DNA of 35,733 bases from Motiliproteus sp048265065. Its GTDB lineage: Bacteria; Pseudomonadota; Gammaproteobacteria; Pseudomonadales; Balneatricaceae. The translations under genes were made by a program, and so were the position numbers. The stretch's first letter is position 1; each line of letters opens with the position of its first letter. The notes beneath the pieces are model-generated. The model ran no database searches. It was given only the letters and a program-made list of their open reading frames with translations, and had not been told where the DNA came from. The stretch lies in the NCBI GenBank assembly GCA_048265065.1, contig JBLXCH010000025.1, positions 1 through 35,733 of the forward strand, read 5' to 3'. Below, one piece after another: positions 7,763-15,896 of this stretch.

Positions 7763-7996
7763 AACAATATCCTTTCTGTAATTGGTGATGAGGTTAGGCG
7801 GAAATAAGTGCCTAGGTAAGCGTTCTACTATACATTTGTGTGGAAAAGGCGGGAATATCTACGCTCAACTTTTTTGTCACTTAATTATTGTGAGGATAAA
7901 TGATGGGTGTAGATTATCGTTAGTTTAGTTGGGTTTTTAGACCGAATCCTCTACTATCTGCGCACTAATTATTGCCATCAATAACTGGGTAAGCTA

Positions 7997-8515
7997 TTGA
8001 AAGAATTGATTCTCGGAGGTGTCCGTTCCGGTAAAAGCCGTATGGCAGAAACGCGCGCAGAAGAATCTGCTCTGTCCGTGGTTTATATTGCTACGGCTGA
8101 AGGTAAAGACTCTTCTTTTAATGAACGTATTGAATCACATCGACAACGCCGTCCCGAGCATTGGTTGACTGTTGAGGAGCCGCTTTTCTTAGCTCACGTG
8201 CTACAACAGCACGATGGCTCTGATCAATGTTTGCTCGTGGATTGCTTAACTCTCTGGTTAACTAACTGGCTTTGCGCGGACAAACCGCAGCAGTTGGCAC
8301 ATGAAATTGAACAGCTGTTGCGGGTGCTGCCAACGCTGCAAAGTGACGTTATTTTGGTGAGTAATGAGTCAGGATTGGGTGTTACACCTATGGGGCAGTT
8401 AACCCGTGATTTTCTTGACCAAAGTGGCGAGCTACATCAGCAATTAGCGGCGTTGTGTGATCGAGTCACCCTTTCTGTGGCGGGGTTACCACTAACACTT
8501 AAAGGCGAGGCGTAA
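7997..8515 (+). CDS. cobU: adenosylcobinamide kinase / guanylyltransferase
   Basis: CobU (CobP) phosphorylates adenosylcobinamide and converts it to GDP-cobinamide, opening the nucleotide-loop assembly of cobalamin. The P-loop GGVRSGKS is at 7-14. RIESHRQRRPEHW (45-57) holds the His expected to carry the GMP (His48). The LLVDCLTLWLTN block is the Walker B-like region. The 172 residues are standard. The start is TTG 7997, giving MKELILGGVRSGKS as in Pseudomonas homologues, with only a weak GGGTAAG ahead. First of four cob genes on this strand. No cobalamin-riboswitch consensus box was seen in the 234-base gap upstream. Confidence 0.95.
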   Translation: MKELILGGVRSGKSRMAETRAEESALSVVYIATAEGKDSSFNERIESHRQRRPEHWLTVEEPLFLAHVLQQHDGSDQCLLVDCLTLWLTNWLCADKPQQLAHEIEQLLRVLPTLQSDVILVSNESGLGVTPMGQLTRDFLDQSGELHQQLAALCDRVTLSVAGLPLTLKGEA

Positions 8516-8606
8516 CGGGGCTGTTATTTTGAGCTTTTGACCCAGCATTTAATACAATCAGCTCATAACGTATGTCTTTTGACCTTATTACCTAAGGAAC
8601 CTAATC

Positions 8607-9653
8607 GTGAATTGGACCCTGATGCCGATTGAAGCACCGAATAAGCAGGCATACGAAGCTGCACTGGATCGCCAGCAAAGTCTTACAAAGCCTCCGGGTT
8701 CTTTAGGGCATTTAGAGGAATTGGCAGCGCAATTAGCGGCTATGCAAAATGCGTCTACCCCGCTGATAAAACGGCCTGCAATAAGCGTTTTTGCGGGCGA
8801 TCATGGTGTGGCAGCTGAGGGGGTGTCAGCCTTTCCTCAAGTGGTGACCACCGAAATGGTGAAAAACTTCTCAGCTGGTGGCGCGGCAATCAGCGTCCTA
8901 GCAAGAATGCATCAGGCACGGTTTGAGGTGGTCAATGTTGGCACCGTGATCGACCCTGGTGAGTTAGCTGCGGTGGTTAGCGTTCGTATCGGCGCGGGTA
9001 CGGCAAACTTTGCCAAACAGGCGGCGATGACCGCTACCGAACTCGATGCTGCATTAGAGGAAGGCGCAAAAGCCGTTGGACGAGCATTGGCAGACGGCGC
9101 GGATATTTTTATTGGCGGAGAAATGGGTATTGCCAATACGACTTCAGCCAGTGCTTTGTGTGCGGCGCTCTTAGATATTCCACTGACTGAATTGGTTGGA
9201 CCGGGAACGGGTATTAATGCCGTCCAGTTGCAACACAAACATCAAGTCATAGAGTCTGCGTTGGTGTTCCACCAAGCGAGACAATTATCACCATTGGATG
9301 TGCTGAAAACCCTAGGAGGGTTTGAAATTGCGGGCTTAGTCGGCGCTTATTTAAAAGCCGCTTCATCAGGCTTGCCTGTGCTAATTGATGGATTTATTAC
9401 TACAGCGGCGGCGTTAGTCGCCTGTAAAATTAATCCTGACTGTCGACACTGGATGCTCTTTAGTCATGGGTCGGCTGAACCAGGTCATCGTAAGGTGCTT
9501 GAGGCGCTAAACGCAGAACCACTGATTGATTTGAACTTGCGTTTGGGCGAAGCTAGTGGCGCGGCGTTGGTGATTCCTCTGTTACAGCAGGCTTGTGAAT
9601 TGCATAATGGAATGGCGACGTTTTCTCAGGCATCAGTGACGGATAGAGCTTAA
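8607..9653 (+). CDS. cobT: nicotinate-nucleotide--dimethylbenzimidazole phosphoribosyltransferase
   Basis: CobT activates the lower-ligand base 5,6-dimethylbenzimidazole as alpha-ribazole phosphate. The 348 residues fit. Visible signatures are KPPGSLGHLEELA (28-40), FAGDHGVAAEGVSAFP (62-77), the GEMGIANTTSAS loop (171-182), HGSAEPGHR (287-295), and the catalytic Glu315 in LRLGEASGAA. The start is GTG 8607, with AAGGA at spacing eight. CobC follows five bases after the stop, so the genes are very likely co-transcribed. This is the cobalamin CobT, not the unrelated aerobic cobaltochelatase subunit of the same name. Confidence 0.95.
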   Translation: MNWTLMPIEAPNKQAYEAALDRQQSLTKPPGSLGHLEELAAQLAAMQNASTPLIKRPAISVFAGDHGVAAEGVSAFPQVVTTEMVKNFSAGGAAISVLARMHQARFEVVNVGTVIDPGELAAVVSVRIGAGTANFAKQAAMTATELDAALEEGAKAVGRALADGADIFIGGEMGIANTTSASALCAALLDIPLTELVGPGTGINAVQLQHKHQVIESALVFHQARQLSPLDVLKTLGGFEIAGLVGAYLKAASSGLPVLIDGFITTAAALVACKINPDCRHWMLFSHGSAEPGHRKVLEALNAEPLIDLNLRLGEASGAALVIPLLQQACELHNGMATFSQASVTDRA

Positions 9654-9657
9654 TGCA

Positions 9658-10305
9658 ATGACCATTACACGAGTGGATTTGCTTCGACATGGCGTGTGCA
9701 ACGACGGCCAAATATATCGAGGGCGAACGGATTCTCCGTTGTCTCGTTTAGGGCATGAGCAAATGCACGGTATCACTGCTGATCAACAATGGCAGGCGAT
9801 TATCACTTCACCGCTTCAGCGCTGTTCGCAGTTTGCTATGGCGTTGGCTGAACAGCAACAAATTCCTTTGGTTGTTAATGAAGATTTGCTTGAACTTGAT
9901 TTCGGCGAATGGGAAGGCTTGGCACTGGATGAAGTCTGGTCTGCACATCAGCAGCAAGTCATGGCTTTTTGGAATGATCCGGTTAAGCACCCGCCACCTA
10001 AAGGCGAATCGCTGTCAGCAATGCAAACTCGAGTACTGAACGTGTTGGCGCAAATTCATACTGTCCATCGCGGTGAGCGTGTTTTAGTGGTCACACATGG
10101 TGGCGTAATTCGGCTTTTAATGGGCTATCTGTTACAGATGCCAATTCGAGCAGTACGCCAGCTTAGCGTTGATTACGGTAGTTTGAGTCGCTTCGAGATT
10201 TATCCTGAAATTGACTCTGATGGTTTTTCTTCAGAAGTTATTTTTACCAATCGTTTGGCTAACCTTGATCGCTACGAAGTGCATGTCGACGATGACCTCC
10301 CCTAA
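9658..10305 (+). CDS. cobC: alpha-ribazole phosphatase family histidine phosphatase
   Basis: A 215-residue histidine-phosphatase-superfamily enzyme. It has LLRHGVCNDG with the phosphoryl-accepting His11, the RGRTDSPLS segment (21-29), the LELDFGEWEG acid block (78-87), and the second catalytic His147 in VVTHGGVIRL. In the cobalamin pathway CobC removes phosphate from alpha-ribazole phosphate or adenosylcobalamin phosphate. Histidine phosphatases are hard to assign by sequence alone. The CobC call rests on its place between cobT and cobS, with overlap of the latter. Confidence 0.88.
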   Translation: MTITRVDLLRHGVCNDGQIYRGRTDSPLSRLGHEQMHGITADQQWQAIITSPLQRCSQFAMALAEQQQIPLVVNEDLLELDFGEWEGLALDEVWSAHQQQVMAFWNDPVKHPPPKGESLSAMQTRVLNVLAQIHTVHRGERVLVVTHGGVIRLLMGYLLQMPIRAVRQLSVDYGSLSRFEIYPEIDSDGFSSEVIFTNRLANLDRYEVHVDDDLP

Positions 10306-11107
10306 TAACGATTCTGATAGCAACTCATCTACCCATCATCAGTCTGATAATCACAGGATGGATCAAGAACGGGATGACCATTGGGCATCATGCTTGATGG
10401 CGTTTCAGTTTTTGACACGGTTGCCTGTTCCTTCTCCTGGCGTGTTAACAAACCGCGCTGCTGGGCGGTCGTTGCTATATTACCCGCTTGTTGGCCTTGC
10501 TATTGGCATACTTCTCCTAATGTTAGCCAGTCTGTTGTCGCAGCTAGTGCCTCACTTAGGGTTTGTGCACGCCTTTGTGATTTTAGTCATTTGGGTTTTC
10601 TTAACGGGTGGCTTACATCTAGACGGTTTGGCCGATAGCGCTGATGCATGGGTTGGTGGTTTGGGTGACCGTGAACGGTCACTGGCCATCATGAAAGATC
10701 CTTACGCAGGCCCTGCGGCTGTTGCCGTGGTGGTGCTTGTTCTTTTAGGTAAGTGGGTTTTCTTAGCCGCTTTGCTAACTCAGGGTGTTGATTATTGGTG
10801 GTTGGCACCGGTTGTTGCTCGACTTTGTGTGGTGTTTTTAATGACGTGGACACCTTATGTTCGGGAAGAAGGTTTGGGGTCTGTGTTAAGTCAGCATTGC
10901 CCGAAGAAAACAACAAAACACTTGCTGATTGCAGCGCTGTTGCTTACGTTGCTTTTTGTTAACTGGTTAGCCGTTGTGTTGGTTTTGCTTGTTTTAGCGG
11001 GGCTGCGAGGGTTGATGATTAAGCGTCTGGGTGGCACAACCGGTGATACCGCCGGTGCTTCTTTAGAAATCATCGAGTGGGTGTTTCTGTTTGGCTTATT
11101 GTTGTAG
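10283..11107 (+). CDS. cobS: adenosylcobinamide-GDP ribazoletransferase (cobalamin synthase)
   Basis: CobS joins adenosylcobinamide-GDP to alpha-ribazole in the inner membrane. The core carries the family Mg-binding motif GGLHLDGLADSADAW, the IMKDPYAGPAAVA segment, and several membrane helices. The end GGTTGDTAGASLEIIEW is typical. The start is uncertain. ATG 10283 or 10292, inside the end of cobC, gives a Ser/His/Asp-rich leader absent from most homologues. ATG 10358 gives 249 residues, the usual size, beginning near CLMAFQFLTRLPVP. None has a strong Shine-Dalgarno. The 10283 start is chosen for translational coupling with cobC. Confidence 0.88.
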   Translation: MSTMTSPNNDSDSNSSTHHQSDNHRMDQERDDHWASCLMAFQFLTRLPVPSPGVLTNRAAGRSLLYYPLVGLAIGILLLMLASLLSQLVPHLGFVHAFVILVIWVFLTGGLHLDGLADSADAWVGGLGDRERSLAIMKDPYAGPAAVAVVVLVLLGKWVFLAALLTQGVDYWWLAPVVARLCVVFLMTWTPYVREEGLGSVLSQHCPKKTTKHLLIAALLLTLLFVNWLAVVLVLLVLAGLRGLMIKRLGGTTGDTAGASLEIIEWVFLFGLLL

Positions 11108-11130
11108 CACAGCGTTGTGGTTTTTGACTG
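11108..11130 (+). terminator. weak candidate terminator after cobS
   Basis: CACA (11108-11111) and TGTG flank a four-base loop directly after the cobS stop, followed by GTTTTT. The stem is only four pairs, so this is weak. It lies in the 51-base convergent gap between cobS and the adenosyltransferase gene, where a terminator would be expected. Confidence 0.25.
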
Positions 11131-11158
11131 TGGATAGATGGGTTTTATAATTGTTTTT

Positions 11159-11737
11159 CTACTTAGCGGATTTTTTCGCTAATTGTTCTTTTCTGTGAGT
11201 CCAGAGAATTTCTTCGGCGCCATTTCGTCGGCCTAGAACACGGCTGTATACGAAGAGTAAATCAGAAAGGCGATTAAGGTAGCCTTGGCACTCTGCTCGC
11301 ACATTGTCTACATTTTTGCTTAGTGTAACCACCTTGCGCTCAGCTCGACGACAAACACTTCTGGCTAAATGACAATGACTAGCGGACAGGCTGCCACCTG
11401 GAAGAATAAAGTCAGTCAGCGGCGGAAGGTCGGCATTGGCGGCGTCTAATTGTTCCTCAAGTGCAGTTATGTGCTTAGACTCGATTAAGGCGAAACCAGG
11501 AACGGAAAGCTCACCACCTAAGTTAAACAAATTCTGCTGTATTTCATAAAGACTAGGTAGGAGCTGGTCACTGCTTTCTAGTCCGGAAATCAACAGCCCA
11601 ACTATGCTGTTTAACTCGTCAATGTCACCAATAGCATCAATACGTATATCGTCTTTATCAATGCGTGACCCATCGCCAAGACCGGTTGTGCCTTTATCAC
11701 CAGTGCGGGTATAGATTTTACTTAAACGGTTGCCCAT
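11159..11737 (-). CDS. pduO: cob(I)alamin adenosyltransferase, PduO type
   Basis: Transfers adenosyl from ATP to cob(I)alamin or corrinoid, giving the coenzyme form used by CobU and by B12 enzymes. The 192-residue protein has the N-terminal ATP-binding motif TRTGDKGTTGLGDGSR (10-25), then DAIGDIDELNS (34-44), the FILPGGSLSAS block, the helix with RRAERKV, and YLNRLSDLLFVYSR near the end, which all belong to the PduO/MMAB fold rather than the unrelated CobA/BtuR. It converges on cobS and is three bases downstream of the ketopantoate reductase gene, so those two are probably co-transcribed. Confidence 0.94.
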   Translation of the reverse strand: MGNRLSKIYTRTGDKGTTGLGDGSRIDKDDIRIDAIGDIDELNSIVGLLISGLESSDQLLPSLYEIQQNLFNLGGELSVPGFALIESKHITALEEQLDAANADLPPLTDFILPGGSLSASHCHLARSVCRRAERKVVTLSKNVDNVRAECQGYLNRLSDLLFVYSRVLGRRNGAEEILWTHRKEQLAKKSAK

Positions 11738-11740
11738 GAG

Positions 11741-12715
11741 TTAACCTAGGGTATTAAACAAGCGCGTGTCATCTTCGCTGAGTTGCTTGACGGCACTGAG
11801 TACGCGTTGATGGGTAGGTAGGGTGATGCCTAGAGATTCTGCCTTGCGGCAAATGAAGCCATTGAGATAATCGATTTCAGTGCGACGTTGGTTGCGGGTG
11901 TCTTGCAGTGTTGAGGAAATGTTTTCCGCGGTGGACGATGCAACGGCATTTACAGCATCAATTAACGGGCCGTCAAAAAGCGGTTGCTGAAGTGTTTTCG
12001 CGAACTGCTCGAACTCCTCGCAAAGCGCGTGTAGCTCTTGCTGGTATTCAGGATTTTCCAGCAGCTCACCATTATGACAATCATGAATGGCGGTTAGTCC
12101 GTTGATTGCGCAGTTAATAGCGAGTTTTTTCCAGAGACTATGAAGTATATCTGGTTCATAGTGTGTAACTAAATCGATCTCAAAAAGAGTCTGGATAGCG
12201 GCTTGGCCTAGTGTCTCTGAGGCGACGTTAAAGGGACCAATCCACGTATTACCGAAACCTGCATGTATCACTTGTTGAGGGCCGGTTCGATAAGCGGCTT
12301 CGGTGGTTGTTCCACAATAAATAGGACTTTCAGGAAACCGGTCAACTAGTTGCTGTTGAGGCCCCATGCCATTTTGCAATAACACGATACGTGTTTGGGG
12401 GGTGATGCGATGGGCAACAGACTCGATAGCGTCGAGGGTATCGTAACTTTTGGTGGTGACGAGTAGTTGCTCAATGGGTTTAGGGTGGTTCACCATCTCC
12501 GTGATCGGTTGGTACTTATGACGTTGCCCTTCTTCAATCAGAGTCAGGAACGGGTTATCCCAAAAACTGTCGATTTGTTCAGGGCTGCGACAAAGAACAA
12601 CAGCGGGTGTTTCTTCTTTCATTAAATAGTTGGCTAATAGTGAGCCAATCGCACCGCAGCCAAGAATGTGCCAAGGTGTTTTTTCAGTATCAACCATAAG
12701 AGGGGCAGGAATCAT
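11741..12715 (-). CDS. panE: 2-dehydropantoate 2-reductase (ketopantoate reductase)
   Basis: PanE/ApbA reduces ketopantoate with NADPH on the way to pantothenate and CoA. The 324-residue protein has the Rossmann loop HILGCGAIGSLLANY (16-30), the QNGMG turn (114-118), and the C-terminal helical domain with the catalytic Lys197 in LWKKLAINCAINGLTAI. The N-terminus is slightly long. ATG at residue 7 (MVDTEKTPWH) is an equally good start, and no clear Shine-Dalgarno separates them. The call is at the level of the ApbA/PanE family, which contains related reductases of other 2-keto acids, so the substrate is likely but not proven. It is upstream of the adenosyltransferase. Confidence 0.85.
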   Translation of the reverse strand: MIPAPLMVDTEKTPWHILGCGAIGSLLANYLMKEETPAVVLCRSPEQIDSFWDNPFLTLIEEGQRHKYQPITEMVNHPKPIEQLLVTTKSYDTLDAIESVAHRITPQTRIVLLQNGMGPQQQLVDRFPESPIYCGTTTEAAYRTGPQQVIHAGFGNTWIGPFNVASETLGQAAIQTLFEIDLVTHYEPDILHSLWKKLAINCAINGLTAIHDCHNGELLENPEYQQELHALCEEFEQFAKTLQQPLFDGPLIDAVNAVASSTAENISSTLQDTRNQRRTEIDYLNGFICRKAESLGITLPTHQRVLSAVKQLSEDDTRLFNTLG

Positions 12716-12919
12716 TTGATCACAGCTATTCGGTTAAACGAGGTTGTAGAAAGCAATTGCTTAGGAGGTACGTTTGTTATTACAGAAGCAAGGTCGTGCA
12801 CAGAAAAGCTCAACTAGTATAAAATCTAATGACTATTCTGCCATTTTGAGGCAGGGATAACAAAGATTAGTCACCGAATTTCCCCTTCGAGTGCTTTCAG
12901 AATGATTAGGAGAGAGTGA

Positions 12920-13342
12920 ATGCCGTCGTTTGATGTGGTATCTGAACTGGATATGCATGAAGTCACCAATGCGGTTGACCAAGCTAACCGTGAAGTTGGT
13001 GTACGTTACGATTTTAAAGGGGTAGGGGCTATTTTTGAGCTGACTGATGACGGCATCGGTTTGACGGCTGAAGTGGATTTTCAACTACAGCAAATGCTAG
13101 ATATTTTGCGTGGTAAATTGGTTAATCGTAAAGTTGATATNNNNNNNNNNNNNNNNNNNNNNNNNNNNNNNNNNNNNNNNNNNNNNNNNNNNNNNNNNNN
13201 NNNNNNNNNNNNNNNNNNNNNNNNNNNNNNNNNNNNNNNNCGAGTCACAGGGAAGAAAAGAGATGATTTGCAAGCCGTGATCGCAGTGCTTCGCGAAGCT
13301 GACCTGGATGTTCCGCTGCAATATAATAATTTTCGTGATTGA
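12920..13342 (+). CDS. yajQ: YajQ family nucleotide-binding protein, interrupted by an assembly gap
   Basis: Both ends of a YajQ/UPF0234 protein are present: MPSFDVVSELDMHEV to LVNRKVD, then after the gap RVTGKKRDDLQAVI to the invariant ending DVPLQYNNFRD. Members bind nucleotides, and some relatives (XC_3703) bind cyclic di-GMP, but no general function is fixed. About 106 residues are real. The family is about 161, so roughly 55 residues are missing, more than the 33 codons the Ns represent. The gene is therefore probably intact, with the N run being a placeholder. AGGAGAGA precedes ATG 12920. It is divergent from panE. Confidence 0.9.
   Translation: MPSFDVVSELDMHEVTNAVDQANREVGVRYDFKGVGAIFELTDDGIGLTAEVDFQLQQMLDILRGKLVNRKVDXXXXXXXXXXXXXXXXXXXXXXXXXXXXXXXXXXRVTGKKRDDLQAVIAVLREADLDVPLQYNNFRD
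13141..13240. other. assembly gap (100 N) inside yajQ
   Basis: Exactly 100 Ns. The flanking bases share no visible overlap. Comparison with the usual YajQ length suggests the true missing stretch is about 160 bases. Confidence 0.99.
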
Positions 13343-13364
13343 TGCCTACCTTGGCGTGACCATC

Positions 13365-13384
13365 GCTGGTATGCGCCTACCAGC
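13365..13384. repeat. hairpin between yajQ and ampG
   Basis: GCTGGTA (13365-13371) and TACCAGC (13378-13384) form a perfect seven-base stem with a six-base loop in the 86-base gap. No T-run follows, so it is more likely an mRNA stem or operator than a terminator. Confidence 0.4.
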
Positions 13385-13428
13385 TAAGAATACGGACTAT
13401 CTTTCTCTTACCATAAGAGGCGCAGCTT

Positions 13429-15006
13429 TTGTCGGATGATACAAAGCCTAATCAATCTGTCACGGTAGTAGCGCCTAGTTGGCAAGAAACCTTGCGAGCC
13501 TGCCTGTCTATTAAAGTCTTGCGATTGGTCCTGTTGGGATTTTCTGCGGGGCTACCTATTCTGCTAATTTTTTCATCGTTGTCGTTGTGGTTGCGCGAGG
13601 CTGGTATTGACCGCGCCGCAATTACGTTTTTTAGCTGGGCTGCCTTAGGCTACTCATTCAAATTCGTCTGGGCGCCATTGGTTGACCAGCTTCGGCTACC
13701 TTATCTTAGCCGTTTCTTAGGGCAGCGCCGGGGTTGGCTGTTATTGGCGCAGTTGTCGGTAATTTCCGCTATTTGCATTATGGCTATGGTGGACCCTGCT
13801 ACCGGTGAAGACACGCTATTTTGGATGGCGATTGGCGCTGTTTTATTGGGCTTCTCATCTGCTACTCAAGATATCGTAATTGATGCGTACCGTATCGAAG
13901 TCGCCGATGAACGGCTGCAAGGTGTCTTGGCCGCAGCATATACCGCAGGCTATCGGTTCGCGATGATCATTGCCGGTGCTGGTGCTTTGGTCATGGCGTC
14001 ACATTGGGGGTCGTCGCTGGGGAGTTATAATTATGAAGCCTGGCGACTAACTTACTTCCTGATGGCCGGGTTTATGCTGGTGGGTGTACTGACCACCTTA
14101 TCAATGCCTGAGCCTGAGGTTGTGCGAGATAGGACCGGTCAAATTGCGACGCGTGATTCGGTGCAATTTTTAGGACTGTTTATTGTTTGTTTGACAGCTT
14201 TCGTAAGCTGTTTTGTTTTTTCAGCAGACTTTGTGGAGACGGTCAAACGCTGGATTGAGGTGCTGTTGAACAATGCAGCGCTGTCTTCATTTTTAGTCGA
14301 GGCAGTCCGAATAGGGCTCGCTTGTGCTGTGGCATATATGGTTGCTCGGCTATTAATCGGTTTCCGGTTAGTACCACAATCGATGGTCGAGAAAACCTAC
14401 TTGGCGCCCATTAAAGACTTCTTTGCACGCTATGGCGTGTCATTGGCCGTGTTGACCCTCTGCTTGGTCGGGACCTATCGAATCTCGGATATTATTCTGG
14501 GTATTATTTCCAACGTTTTTTACTTAGATATGGGTTACAGCAAAACTCAAATCGCCAGTGCAGTAAAAACTTTTGGCGTGTTTATGGTGATCCTCGGTGG
14601 CTTCCTGGGGGGCTTGCTGACGATTAAATTTGGCGTCTTGCGTATTTTGCTGCTTGGTGCGTTATTGTCAGCATTAACTAATCTCTTGTTTGTCGGACTC
14701 GCCTTAAGTGAGCCTTCTGAAGTTGGGCTGTATTTAGTGGTTGCCGCTGATAACCTATCGGCCGGTCTGGCTTCTGCTGCATTTATTGCTTTCCTTTCTA
14801 GCTTAACGAATGTGTCTTTTACAGCAATGCAGTACGCGATTTTTAGCTCATTAATGACTTTGTTACCTAAAGCTTTAGGTGGCTATAGTGGCTCAATGGT
14901 TGATGCAGTGGGTTACCCTACCTTCTTTGTTATCACCGCTTTATTAGGCTTGCCTGTGATCGTGCTGATCGTAGTAATGTGGAATCGCTTTGATGTTAAT
15001 AAATGA
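13429..15006 (+). CDS. ampG: AmpG-type muropeptide permease (major facilitator superfamily)
   Basis: A 525-residue polytopic inner-membrane protein with about 12-14 hydrophobic helices. The N-terminal block GFSAGLPILLIFSSLSLWLR, then WAPLVDQLRLPYL and RRGWLLLAQL, with the ATQDIVIDAYRIE segment, are characteristic of AmpG, which imports anhydro-muropeptides for cell-wall recycling and, in some species, beta-lactamase induction. It is somewhat longer than E. coli AmpG, with extra helices in the middle as in Pseudomonas-type forms. The start is TTG 13429 with AAGAGG at spacing eight. Its stop overlaps a Fur-box-like palindrome. Confidence 0.9.
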   Translation: MSDDTKPNQSVTVVAPSWQETLRACLSIKVLRLVLLGFSAGLPILLIFSSLSLWLREAGIDRAAITFFSWAALGYSFKFVWAPLVDQLRLPYLSRFLGQRRGWLLLAQLSVISAICIMAMVDPATGEDTLFWMAIGAVLLGFSSATQDIVIDAYRIEVADERLQGVLAAAYTAGYRFAMIIAGAGALVMASHWGSSLGSYNYEAWRLTYFLMAGFMLVGVLTTLSMPEPEVVRDRTGQIATRDSVQFLGLFIVCLTAFVSCFVFSADFVETVKRWIEVLLNNAALSSFLVEAVRIGLACAVAYMVARLLIGFRLVPQSMVEKTYLAPIKDFFARYGVSLAVLTLCLVGTYRISDIILGIISNVFYLDMGYSKTQIASAVKTFGVFMVILGGFLGGLLTIKFGVLRILLLGALLSALTNLLFVGLALSEPSEVGLYLVVAADNLSAGLASAAFIAFLSSLTNVSFTAMQYAIFSSLMTLLPKALGGYSGSMVDAVGYPTFFVITALLGLPVIVLIVVMWNRFDVNK

Positions 15007-15015
15007 TAATCATTT
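15001..15015. promoter_or_regulatory. candidate Fur box upstream of the small gene at 15117
   Basis: AAATGATAATCATTT is a perfect 15-base palindrome overlapping the ampG stop. It contains the TGATAATCATT core of the classic Fur box and matches about 14 of 19 positions of the GATAATGATAATCATTATC consensus. A possible -10 (TATAAC, 15035-15040) lies 20-25 bases downstream with a poor -35 (TTGCGT, 15014-15019). The site would therefore overlap the -35 of a promoter for the gene at 15117. Binding is inferred. Confidence 0.5.
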
Positions 15016-15116
15016 GCGTTTATGGGTTGTTTAGTATAACTTTCTCCTGAATTACGTTTTGCTTGTTATGAGGCTGTTTGCTTCGTAACTATCAATAGAA
15101 AACAGGGAGAAGTGTA

Positions 15117-15320
15117 ATGAGTTACCGGATAAACGCCTGGTTAGAACGATCAGACCCAGAGTTGATCATTAGTAGTACGCGTACGGGGCAAGTGCTTATC
15201 CATTGGCGAGGTGAAAAGATTAGGGATTTGATCGAAACTGGCCAGTTGGATACCCACTCGTTGTGTTCGTCGGCAACGCCTTCGACAGATATTGTCAGGG
15301 AGTTATTGCTCGTATATTAA
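15117..15320 (+). CDS. small hypothetical protein (67 residues)
   Basis: A 67-residue soluble protein, MSYRINAWLERSDPELIISS to the ending VRELLLVY, with no motif I recognise. It has a mixed beta/alpha appearance with a Trp in the middle (LIHWRGEKIRDL). Support for a real gene: a strong GGGAGAAG Shine-Dalgarno before ATG 15117, a clean position between ampG and the alkyltransferase-like gene (the stop overlaps the latter's stop by four bases), and a promoter-like region with a Fur-box palindrome 100 bases upstream. If that site is real, the gene would be iron-regulated. Function unknown. Confidence 0.6.
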   Translation: MSYRINAWLERSDPELIISSTRTGQVLIHWRGEKIRDLIETGQLDTHSLCSSATPSTDIVRELLLVY

Positions 15321-15628
15321 TGCCAGCCGTAAAGCGATAAATTGATTTTTCGCCCGTTAAAGCAGATGCCTTCATTAATGAGTTTAGCGTGCTGTGCTCG
15401 GTACGCTAAACTGTTGTAAGGAAAACTAATTTGTCCACTGGCATTGACCACTCGGTGCCAGGGCAATCGCGTATCTTTAGGTAGCTTTTTTAACAGCCCA
15501 CCAACATACCTAGCGTGCGTTGGATAGCCTGCCATTGCTGCGAGCTTTCCGTATGTGGTCACCTTTCCCGAAGGGATGTGGCCAATTAATGTCCAGAGCT
15601 TGAGTTGCAATTCCTCTACATCAGCCAC
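15317..15628 (-). CDS. alkyltransferase-like protein (ATL)
   Basis: A 103-residue protein made only of the DNA-binding C-terminal domain of O6-alkylguanine-DNA alkyltransferases: LWTLIGHIPSGKVTTYGKLA, then the recognition helix region and the active-site motif. The reactive Cys of PCHR is replaced by Trp (PWHRVVNASG). Known ATL proteins with this change bind O6-alkylguanine without repairing it and hand the lesion to nucleotide excision repair. The gene is complete and similar in size to E. coli YbaZ. It is convergent with the small gene at 15117. The gap 15629-15896 upstream shows no further gene. Confidence 0.9.
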   Translation of the reverse strand: MADVEELQLKLWTLIGHIPSGKVTTYGKLAAMAGYPTHARYVGGLLKKLPKDTRLPWHRVVNASGQISFPYNSLAYRAQHAKLINEGICFNGRKINLSLYGWH

Positions 15629-15896
15629 ATTGATAACCCTAAGAGTGGTTTTTAAGAGCGCCAGCTGTTGGCGTTTTGCCTTGTGTTGATCTGCAATTAT
15701 TGAATTATGCGTATTAACTTGAGTCAGATGCCATACGTATTTTGTTTAATAAAGTTGCTGTTGTTAAGCCTTTGGGTTTTTTATTTGTTCTTTTGGTGAG
15801 TCCGTTGTGGTTATCGGTGCGCAGCCTGAATTCGGCGGATGGCTATTAAAAGGTTACAATTAGCAGCTTGCAGTACTGATTTGGTAGGGGAGTTGT

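Noticed and set aside
7763..7996. Cobalamin riboswitch upstream of cobU
   Set aside because: No conserved B12-box sequence was found by eye, and the gap shows only AT-rich sequence and a loose repeat of TAATTATTG.
15629..15896. Possible gene or terminator between ATL and fxsA
   Set aside because: A CGCCA/TGGCG stem followed by TTTT exists, but no transcript on that strand needs it, and the open frame at 15839 is out of frame with fxsA and lacks support.
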